Origin: Echinarachnius parma
Lineage: Eukaryota > Echinodermata > Echinoidea > Clypeasteroida > Echinarachniidae
Reading direction: 5' to 3'
Assembly (NCBI GenBank): GCA_037951105.1
Contig: JBAMJV010001330.1
Location: 124,001 to 188,000, forward strand
DNA length: 64,000 nt
Under the pieces are notes generated by a model, which saw only the letters and a program-made list of their open reading frames with translations, searched no databases and was not told the origin of the DNA. The position numbers and the translations under genes were made by a program. Positions 25,132 to 37,100 of this stretch are shown one piece after another (within the stretch, counting starts at the first letter, position 1; each line of letters opens with the position of its first letter).

Positions 25132-28100
25132 AGTTGGGGGTGCGTTTTATACACGAGTGCGACTTATACACGGAGTTTTACGGTACATATAAAATAAAGC
25201 ATACAAAATATAACTAATACAGATATCGCAGATACACACGCGCACACACACACACACACACACATACACAAAACCCTATTTGAATATTTTCATAAAATGT
25301 ACACCTAAATATATAAAAATGAATAATCAATATAGTAAATATAATGACACATGTGTTACAAAGGAAAACAAAAAGATACTTCAAACTACTTTCATAAATG
25401 CGGCATGGATTTCAAAAGGTACGAACGGCATTGTTTTTTAAATTTAGTGATTGCTGGATTTTATAGAGACTTCTAGCATATTCCACTCTTTTACACCAGT
25501 ATAACTTATAGAATTCAATGAGGAAGTTAATCTAAATTTTGGTTGATGAAAATGGTGACTTTGCCGTGTGTTATATGAATGAAGTTCTGAGTTCGCAAAA
25601 AACATATCACAATATTTTGCTGGTAATAATCTAAAGTGTACACAATACATACATATTAAAGTATTAAAGGGGTAGTTTAGTTTTGGTAGAGAGGGCGCTG
25701 CACATCACAATTTTTTGGTGAGATAATGAAAAACTGAGTGTCGAATTTGAGAGAACATGCAATTTTAATGGCAGAATAAACTTTATTTGGTAAAAATCGG
25801 TCCAGAAACGGCTGAAATATCAATAAATATATTTGATCTTATAATTATTTGGGGCCCAAATAATTAGCTGATTTGTTCAAAAAATTGTAAAAATACACTT
25901 TTTCAAAAATTTTCAAAAAGCGTTTTTTAAATAGTTGTTGATCTATCTACTTAATCATTATTTCAATAGAACATCACTTTTGTATGAAAAATGGTTGAAA
26001 CCAATGCCTTTTTAGAAAGCGCCCTCTTATGTTTTAATGGCTCTTTTTGAATGATAACATGCTTTTTACTTAGTCGTTTGTAATTTTGTATACCTTTCGA
26101 GCATGGTGGAGTAATAGCTATTAGTTTATAATGTTACTGTCCTGGTTTGGTTACTAAAGTTCAGCCTTACCAAAACTAAACTACCCCTTTAAAAGCAATT
26201 AATTCATATATTGGTAAAATATTCAACTTTCTAAAGAGAGGTGTGCTAGGGCAACGCCAAGAAGATTTTGATATAGTTCTTACTGCTTTCTTTTGTATAA
26301 TGTATAATTTAGTAAGATGGCTTTTGTATGTATTCCCCCATATGTAATTACAATAATTTAAATGTGGCACAACAATACTATTATATAACATATATAAAAC
26401 CTTACAAGGCAAAGTGAATTTAAGTTTTGTGAGTATGCCAACACTTCTCGCAAGAGATTTATAAATTGAGGAAATATGATCACTCCAGTCTAAATATTCA
26501 TTGATTAAAACACCAAGGAACTTAACATTTTGTAATCGAGATATAATAACATTATCAATATTTAATGCAGGCAAATTTGTGGGTAATCTCCTGTTCCTTG
26601 TCCGAGAAATAATGTAATTGGTTTTTGTTAGATTCAGGGCCAATTTATTAACCTTGAACCATACTGAGACGTTTTTAATTTCCTTGTCTACTGATGACAA
26701 GAGTGTATGTATATTATTGTTGCTCATAAGAGCTGCTGTGTCATCAGCAAACAAGGAAAATTTTAGAATATTTGAAGATTTAACAATATCGTTAATATAG
26801 ACAAGGAACAGGAGAGGACCCAGTACAGATCCTTGAGGAACACCACAAGTATTATATTGCATTGACGATTTGACACCATTGACCATCACAAATTGTTTTC
26901 GTTCACATAAATAATCACGAAACCATTGTAAGGCTATACCTCTTATACCGTAATGATGTAATTTACTTAAAAGAATGTGATGATCAATGGTGTCAAATGC
27001 TTTTGATAAATCCATGAATAATCCTATACAATATTTGCCATTTTCAATTTCATTTTGTATTTGATGGGATAAATTCAAGACGGCTAGGGCAGTTGAGTGA
27101 TTTTTTCGGAAGCCGAATTGTTCATCTATTAGTACATTATTTAATTGTAAAAAATTATAGAGTCGTTTGTGAATTATTTTTTCCAAAATCTTATCAAAAA
27201 TAGGGAGAATGGCAATTGGCCTATAATTAGTGAAATCATTTGCATCATCCTTTTTATAGAGTGGGACTATTTTTGCAATTTTAAACTGTTTAGGAACAAT
27301 ACCTGTTTGTAGGGATTTATTAAAAATACAGCATAAAGGTTCAACATAGTAATATATAGTATTTTTTATAACGTTTGTACAAATATTGTCAGGGCCAACT
27401 GATTTGGATGATTTTAAATTTCTAATAATATCAACAATCTCATTTACTGTAGTTGGTCTCATAAAAAATGAATTATATTCACTATCCTTAGGCAAAAAAG
27501 AATCATATGAGTTGTTAACGACTGGAATGCTTCCCGCATTTTTTTTACCCAAAGAAAGAAAATATGAATTGAATTCATCAACAATATCTTTTATAGAATT
27601 TAACTTTCTATTATTGTGGTACATAGAAGATGGCAATTTATTGTGTCTCTTATTACCAAGAATATCATTAATTTGTATCCACGTTTTCTTTATATCACCC
27701 TTTATTTTAACAAATATGGCATAATAATAATCAGCTTTCGCAGTGCGTATTAAAGGGACTTAGTAACATTGTCCAAATCCTCAAAATAAAATTGTAATTC
27801 TAGCGGTTCCTTTATACCTTGTTGTATTCGTATTAACAATAAAATCATGGGACAGCTTTCGGTTTTTCAAATTTCCCTTTCATTACAAAGATATGTATGA
27901 TTGAAGTATTTAGATAAGAAAATCTCCGGGCGAGATTTTCATCCCTGTACAAAGTGAATGCAGCGAGTTGGTGAATATCACCCAATATCACTTTGCATTT
28001 TCGCTCATTACTTGGCCATACATTGTCCATTTGACCTGAAATTTTCACACAATACCCTGAGGACATATGAGATAACAACAGTATACATTGCATCAACCAT

Positions 28101-31100
28101 TCATCAGTTTTTGCACATCTCAACAAAGTTACTAGATCCCTTTAAATTTGTTAATTTATTTTTATACTTATTATACTTTTCCTTATTATTATCACATGGT
28201 TTTTTCAAATACTTTTTATATAATCTATGTTTTTTCTGAATTGATTTTAATAAACCATTTGTAATCCAAGGTTTTTTAAATTTACACTTATATTGTGTTT
28301 TTCTTTTGACTAACGGGAAACATTCATCATATATTGAAGAAAATACCATCATAAAGTAATCATAACACATATTAACATCAATATTATCATTTTCATACAT
28401 TCTACTCCAAGTAACTTCTTTTAATTTATTCTTAAATTTAGCAATATTTTCATCATTTATCAATCTAGTATAAGTATACAAGGTCTGTTTTGGTATTACA
28501 TTCTTAATCTCTTTAACGCAAAACACAGGAAAATGATCTGAAACATCAGCAACAATTAATCCAGTCTTAAAAGTATTTTCTAATGAATTACAAAAAATAT
28601 TATCAATTAGAGTTGCCGTGCATGGGGTAATTCTGGATGGCTTTGTTATCATCGGATATAAATTATAAGAATACATAGATTCTAAAAAGTTGTTTGACTG
28701 TTCATGACTATCTACATTCAATAAGTTTATATTAAAATCACCCATAATATAAAGAGTTTTATTTGTATGATTCAAAGTTTCTAAATAACCATTCATTTTA
28801 TCAACAAATTTGTTATCTACTAAAAATGGATTAACTTTCATACGTTTGAACTTTTCTATATCAATGTCATTATTCAAATTAAAATAACAATGCATATTGA
28901 GCTTAAAGTCATCATCATGTATATAATGGTTAAAAGGGATTATATAACGCCTTAGAATGTTCTCGTGTTATGATTGGCTGAATTCAGGTCACATGACATT
29001 CAGAAAAAATGATCTATCTGCACTCAGTAATTGACATCAGCCGTGCATTATTCGACTAATGCACGGCTGACGTCATCAATTAAAGGAGTGATGTACCAGC
29101 GGTACATCCTACACGTTATTAAACGTACATTACGCGTCGTGTGAACATGCATGCAGCGAGCTTTGCTGCATTTTTATAAGCGCGCTTTAATCAGTGTTGG
29201 TTTGTTTACTGCGTTACGAGGATGGTTTGTTTGTTTACTGTTGCTTGGGCAACAAGCGCGTTAAGCGCGCACAAGCTGTCTGGTCGTTAAGATGTTTATA
29301 AAGGTTGTACACGTCAAGTTCACCCGTGTACAAAGACCGCGTCGCGTCGCGTGTATTAAATATAAGCGTTCTACTAGTTCTCGCGTTTGAAGTACCTTTT
29401 TCACTGGGATTATTCTTTTGGACTCGCACCTTATTTGGATTAATTATCTTGGATACAAATATTAACATTGTTTATTGTACATTACATTGTGATCGAACAT
29501 GGTATATATACTTTTACGATGGCGAATTTTGTTTTATTAACTGAAGACGAACTAGACAATTTCCTTGATTGTGACTCCGTAAATACGAAAAAAATTACCA
29601 AATATGCAGTGAATCGTCTGGAAGCATTTGCAAAATGTGTTGGGATAAACTCTCTTCAGGATGTTGATCATTTGAAAGCGGATGAACTAGACAAGTTGTT
29701 GAGTCGCTTTTATGCTGGTTTGAGAAAGGATGACGGGACATTGTACACCAAAAAGAGCATTCAATCGATCAAATATGGGATCCACAAATATTTTCTTGCA
29801 AATGAAATTGATACAAATGCTGAGAACTTTCGAGAAAGTCAACAGAGTTTCAAGGCCATGTCCCAAAAACTAAAACGCGAAGGCAAAGGATTTGTGAAAC
29901 ATAAGAATCCTGTCACCAAAGAGGATATGATCAAAATAAACGAGAGTGGACTTCTTGATATCGACGCGCCATCCGGACTTCAGAACAAGGTCTTTCTAGA
30001 TGTCATGGTTTACTTCGGCCAGCGGGGCCGAGAATCCCTCCGTGATATGAGAAGTGATGACTATGAGCTCAAAGAAGATGAAGAAGGACGATATTTCGAG
30101 AGAAGAGATACGCTCACAAAATCAAGAAGGGAAAACGAGGATGAAGAGTACGGAGGCAGAATGTACGAGATTAAAGATTCTCCAAGGTGCCCTGTCCGCA
30201 GTCTGTTAAAATACAAGGCACTGCTCAACCCATTCTGCACCTCATTTTGGCAGAAGCCAAAGTCGAAAGCAACACAACACGGCCCTTGGTACGACAAAGT
30301 TCCTGTCGGCGTCAACACCCTTGGAAACAAGGTGAGACAGATCACAGAAGCTGCGGGATGTTGCGGAAAGTACTCAAACCACAGCTTACGAGCTACAACA
30401 GTCACCACTTTGAATGACGCCGGGTTCGAAAGTAGGGATATCATGACTGTAACTGGACATAAATCTGAATCATCCCTAAAACACTATGCCAGAACCAGCG
30501 CACAAACGAAGAATGAAATGAGCAACAAGCTTGCGAAGGGGTTAGCTCAGAACAGTGATGGAGACCAAGTGGTGCATGAGGCTACTGTTGCGGCTATTCT
30601 TGACCTCCAACAACAAGCTCAAATCCATGCTGGTGGCGATGATGAGGCACAGTTGAACTTGGCACTATCCCAAGAATTAGTGAACATCCAGGCCTCATCA
30701 TCGTCAACCACTACAAACACCGTCCAACATTTCCATTTCCATGGACCGGTGACCTTCATCAATAAATAGAGGATCGATTAACTTGTAAATATGTTCAATT
30801 AGTTGATTTTACTTTTTACCTGTTTACGTTTTGGAGTTGGAAGTTGAATTGTTCGATATGTCAGTCAAGACATTGTTTGAATTTGATATTTCAATGGAAC
30901 CAGCGGCGGCACAGCAGTTCATGTTTGAACCAAAACTTGTTATAATTATTTTGGACTGAAATACAAATGGAGAGGCATTTAACGGCGAGTTCTCACTTCT
31001 GGATAGCTCTTCTAATTCTGGAACGGCATCGTTTTTCCTGGGATTATAAAGGTAAGAACATATTTTATGTCAACAGTTTAGTTGTTATATAAAGAAAATA

Positions 31101-34100
31101 ATTATGTCAACAGTTTAGTTGTTATATAAAGGAAATAATTAATGATTTTTTTGTGCGAGGGCAGTCTATTGCACTCAGCGTGCAGCCACGTCAGGTACTA
31201 TTGAACTCGCTACTTCGTAGCTCGTTCAATAGTACCTGACGTGGCTGCACGATTCGTGCAAATAGACGTGCCCTATCGCACTCAAAATCATCAATTATTT
31301 CCTTAATATATTGCAGCAATTACAGCATAACGAGAAAGGTGTAGGGTTTTGACAATTCAGAGATTCACCACAGATTTCACACAAGATCACCATTGTACAA
31401 ATCACACACAAATACACATGCAATCAATCTACGTGTATATTACAGCTAACAAAATATGTAAAAATATACAAAGATTTGATTGGTTTAGGCAAAGCAAAGC
31501 AATGAGCTATGGGCTTTGCAAATAAAGCAAAATAATATATATAATCAAAGTATTAAAGGGGACCACCAGGCAAAGAACAACACATTATTATATGTTTTGG
31601 TACCGTTTTGTGATATCAAATAGATACCCAACATTTTGCAAAGGGTTGTGTTATTCATAAACAAAGCAATTAATTTCCACCACTTACGGAACCACTGCTA
31701 TTTCCTGGTTCCATACGGGCCAACCATCTGCGAGTGCGCCAATGCTATTCACGCGCACGTTTGTAAACAATAGATTCCCGGGCGATTCGTTCGCTCTGCA
31801 CACAATGCAATTCACCGCACACATAGCAGTCTGCGTAATTCAGACCGCATGAACGCATGCTTTAGAATGGTGATGAGTTTCAATTTTTTTTTTTTTTTCT
31901 GGAAAAATATTTTTGTGAACTTGTTGATGGAATGGAATACTAAAGATGTTACCTTTCTTTAATAAGAATATTATTTTTGGGTGGTGGTACCCTTTAATGT
32001 CGTGTATGATTGTTTGTTTGGATTAAATACAAACAAAACGCCGATAAAGATAGCTATATAATATATGCGAACAAGATCATTTAATGTAAGTATGTGTATA
32101 ATTATCAATTTGGATACATACTTATGAGGGGGAAAAATAGAAAAGCCTCAATTGGATGAGGAAGGTATGAGGTCTATTATACAATTCTTCATTAAATCAT
32201 CGAAAATATAACAAAACAAAAACTGTTCATTAATATTCTTGAATGTTCAAATTGTTTCAAAAGTAAACAGCAACAACAAGATAAAACAGGTACGTTCATT
32301 TATATTATAAAATGATCAATTTGTCTTACATGTACGCCGGATGAAGTCCATTGTCCTTATTTCATAGTTTAGTTAGATCTCCAGGACATGTGATAACTTT
32401 GGTCATTGATTGACCGTTTGATGCTGGTATGAGGGCTATGATGCGCCCATCATTTGACCATGCATTCTGAACCTTATCGTATTTTCGAGTCATTTCTAGT
32501 AGTTTTTGATTTTTTGTTGTCAGTTCTTCATGGATTGAAAGGCCTGTACCTTTCAATTTTTTTCGTTGTAGTATGAGCTGCTGTCGTGTGCGATACGACA
32601 CCAGCTTCACAATGATGCCTCTGGGTCTCGTAGGAGTTTTCTTCCCTACTCTATGACTCCTATCTATGTCTTCTTTCTTGAAATGTACTCCTAATTTAGC
32701 TGTGGCCAAATTGCATATGAACTCATCTGTATTTTCGTTTGTTTCCTCAGGGATTCCAAATACCCTGATGCAATTTCGTCTGGAATATTGCTGCATTTTG
32801 TCATCACTTTGTTCCAGCGTCACAATTCGGTTGTGCTGAGACTCAAGCTTCTGGTTTAGGTTGTTGATGTTCGCCGTCTGTCGATCACGTTCGCATTTGA
32901 GGTCGTGGATATCTCCTTCAATGACGGAGATGTTCTCGAGTTTCCCTTCCATGGTTCTAGTCAGCTTTTGCATCTCGCTTATTAGTTGTCGTTTTTCTGT
33001 CTGAAGATCCTCTACAGCTTTTTGTTCTTTTTCTATGAAAATATCACATATCATTCACAAGAATCTTAGAATGATATTGGTAATCAAATTCCTTACCAGG
33101 TAAAAAGGGTTTCAATTTAAAAGCAAACATAATTTGACACCTTTACCTGCGGCACTGAACTAAACTATTTCAAAGAAATAAAGAAGTAAATCATTCCTCG
33201 TGTTATTTTGTTAGCATGTATTTAGTGTTTTCTTATTGAATGTAGAGTGCTCTTCATAATAATAATAATAATATGAACATTTATATAGCACATTTTACAT
33301 TGGTTCTGATATTTTTGTATAGCTTTACTCACATCAAACTGGCCTGGGATGTTGACTGCATTCTGACATATGTTTGGAGCGGATGTTGACCGTTCCCTTG
33401 GCAACGGTTGCCTGGGGAAGTCCACTCCGTCCGGTGAATTGGGAGAGTCGAACTCGGGGAAGGGATCGTTGTAGTCCAGATAGTCATCGTCCTTCTTTAA
33501 TGCTAGTAATCTGGAAGTGTGTTTAAAAAGGAGTAAGACAATTAGTAATGATATATTTGATTTATATAGCTTCTTATATGATTGATCTATCTGATGATCT
33601 AAAGATGTGCACTTGCTACTCACTTGGGAGCATCTTGGTAGAGAGAAGCAAAAGTGGACTTATTGTATTGCTGAAGGACAAAAAACATGGGGAAAAAACA
33701 CTGGTTTTAAACTTAGGATCTATGATAAGAAACTGTGTGCTTTACCGATAGTACCACATGAAGAACGTTTATGGTAACTCTCAATTAAGAGGCTAAAATG
33801 TATGCAAAAAAAAGTAACTTACAATTTATATATATTGTCCCCTGTGGTTGAGGTGCATATCGTGGGCACTTTGTTGGCGCATCGCTGGTGGAACTTGTAG
33901 CTGCAGGTCTGGCATCGGAAGCCATGGAATAGGAGCTTCTGACAACTGTCGCAGAAGGCTAACGTGAAGAAGGTTTTCCTAACCTGTGAAAATGAAAAAA
34001 AGGAAAACCCAAATGTAAGATTTTGTGTTTATTCTAACAGATCGATGAAACAGAAGGTTAACTTTAAGGTTATCTTAATCTGTGGGGGAAAAGAAGAAAA

Positions 34101-37100
34101 TGAGCAAGGACAAAAATTGGCTTCCCGGGAATCAAACCCTAGATGTCCAGGGCCCATATTCATAAAAACCCTTCTAGCTTCGTTCCATGCTAAGTGCATC
34201 TCAAATGGTAAAGTTATAGTGAAAACAAACAGTTTTCCTAGTCTCCAACTACTTAGTTGAATAAGACTTAGGTACTAGCCAAGGTAACCCTAGTTAGCAA
34301 CTAAAATATCCTGTGCTTAATTGTTTGCCACCTCATTCAAATTAGTCTTAGCAAGGACCTAAGCTAGTGGGCTTTCATGAATAATGACCTAGATTTATAT
34401 AGAAAGGTTATACAACCCCTGGGCCCTGACATAGCAGCTCTTCTGATGGCAGTACTTCCCCTAAACCCTTTTCAATGCTCATGCTAGTCAGAAGCTACAT
34501 AAACCCGACACGGATAGGAAAAGACATGATCAATATTTTCTTCCGACTTTCCATAGCATTATAGTAGTAACAACTTCTGAAGAAGATTCTGCAAGGATCA
34601 ACAATTTAGGCCCTATATATTGACTCTCATTTTATTACACAGGCGTAATAGTAGATAGACAGTTTTCAGCAGTTTTCAGCAGAAACTTCTGTTGTTATAG
34701 CAATCACAGAAAGCTAGACTAACATTTAAACATTTCAAAGAAATAGTTATAAAAAACATGAATAGTAATATGCACAACCTGTTGGCATCTCTATAATGTG
34801 TCAATAGTACATTCTATGAAATATATTGACATCTTTTGAGATTGAAGTATACAAATACAAATTCTACACCTATACATATTTGACAGTTTGCAGGGTCAAG
34901 ATTCATATTTTAAAACTATTTTTGTCTTCTTCATATCTCATCTGTAATTTTTTCAAACAAAATATTTCATTTTTATTCTATAGATATGAATCTCAGCTAA
35001 AGGCTATTGATAAAAATTAAGTCTATAAATATAGCCCCCAAATTAACTTGTCTGAACTTCTAAACTCTAATCAATTGCATGCATCATACCGTATTTGCGC
35101 ATATCAATATATATATATCAGCGATTAGCAATCTTTTTGATGCAAAGCCAAAATCAGCACGCACTAATAGCGGGGGAAGGATTTGACACTGAACTATTGA
35201 CATTTCTAAGTATGATCCATTTTTTCCACTCTAGTCGAGCCAGACATTGCACGACTAGGAGATATATTGTTCGCACTAATCCAGAGGCGGGCACGGGGGA
35301 TCTGGCACGTACGCTTGTAAAGCTTGTATATTAATGAGAAAAGTTTGACACTTTTGTGACCAAATCAATAGCAATAGGATGTGAAAATAGTGCATGTTTG
35401 ATTCCAATGGGTATAAACGATTTCCTGATCTTGCACTATCTGCCTCGTGACTCACGCACACAGGTTTTGTCCTAGCGTTGAGAACTTATACATTTATGAA
35501 TCTACAGATTCTTCCCCATGTGTGTTGTACATGTAATCTTTAATGTACTTTTCAATGTTCTCTTCGAAGTAGAGAATATCCCTATTTTGGTACACTTTAT
35601 TTCAAGATTTCTTAGAATTTCTTAGAATATGAACAAAAAGTTATATGATTGTATCTGACTCGGATGATTAATCCCAAACAATGACAAAAAATAACATTAG
35701 TTAAATATTTCATGTATGCACACAATACCCTATTAAATTTCATTTAAATTATAAGCAATAAGAATATATAAATGTTTATTTCAGAATGCCGCCCTCAAGG
35801 ATGTTTCATTACATTCACAATTTATTTAATTAATTCCAAACACAAATTGCATCTAGAAATAATTACCCCATGAATCCAAAATTGATTACGTCAGATGTGA
35901 CATTGCAAAAGAAACCCCCCAAATTAGGAACGCCCACGATCAGCTGCATTAAATGAACTTATTTTTTCAAAAGTGATATTTGAGACTTCAATCATACATC
36001 AATATCATACGATTCTTTTGAATGATATGTTAACGTTTTATCTAAAAGAACACTGATTAACTAGTGAAATGATTGACAAATTTATGTCAGATTTTATCAC
36101 CTAATACTAAAAACATTCCATAATGCTTTTCATTCATTCATAAATATCTCCATAGTTAGAACATTACAAAAATCAAAACTCAATTATTATTCTGTTACCA
36201 TTTATATGCCAAACAACAAGCTATGCACAAGAGAAATGTGAAAGCCCCAAGTGATTTTGGTTGAACTTGACAAAGTTACTGGATCACTTTAAAGGGACTT
36301 AGTAACATTGTCCAAATCCTCAAAATCCAATTGAAATTCTAGCGGTTCCCTCATACCTTGTTGTATTCTTATTTACAAAAAAAGCATGGGACCGGTTTTG
36401 GTTTTTCAAATTTCCCTTTCGTTAAAAAGATATTTACGATTGAAGTGTTCAGATGTCAAATTATCCAATGGACCGTCCGAACCGTGTAAAAAGTGAGTGC
36501 AATGAGTTAGTGAATGTCACTTTGCATTTTTGCTCATTACTCGGCCATATAAAGTCCATTTAACTTGAAATTTTCACACAACACCCAGTGGACATATCAG
36601 ATAACAACAATATACATTGTATCAACCACTCATCGTTTTTTGCACATGTCAGCAAAGTTACTAGATCCCTTTAATATATAAATGTACTTGTTGCCTAGGG
36701 CTTCGGTCAAGTCAAGAACTTCCACAATATCTTGTCCGCCTCCTCCTCATTCATTAGAACAGGCTTCAGGAAGTCACAAGTGCATATTTTTGGAGCCACT
36801 TGAAAATTAATGCATTCAAGAACCGGAACCGTGGCATATTTAAGGCATTACACTATAACCTTCCTTCCTTGTTTTAAATTGCATCCCACGTTGAAAACTT
36901 GAGCAATAATTATCATCTTCCCTTTTCATATTTTGTCGGCACTTGAAAACTAATTTTATTTCACAACCGGAACTATATAGCATAGTACTAGCATTTCAAT
37001 GTAGCCGACCACGATGTATTGTCCCCGACGTTAAACCTTCAGCATTATGTATTCAAAATTGAAATCATCTTTTCTATTCATACTGCTCAGTCACTTGAAA

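Larger units (their letters stand above)
24524..28965 (-). mobile_element. Non-LTR retrotransposon (LINE), ORF2 with nested insertions
   Basis: The element is in the same orientation as RAF. Reading minus, it has a spacer ([11 protein letters not shown]), the C-terminal half of an AP endonuclease, the full reverse transcriptase, a conserved tail, a 3' UTR and a terminal ATGAAATGAAATG repeat typical of CR1/L2-type 3' ends. The AP endonuclease N-terminal half (catalytic Glu region) is missing. Three non-coding elements are inserted: 24662-25187 in the UTR, 25664-26192 in the tail, and 27750-28145 between endonuclease and RT. The clade (CR1/L2/Daphne-like) is inferred from motif style only. Confidence 0.8.

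Noticed and set aside
29468..29518. Longer start for the Crypton recombinase.
   Set aside because: The extension has no in-frame ATG. The first ATG (29519) has a good context and begins the conserved N-terminal region.
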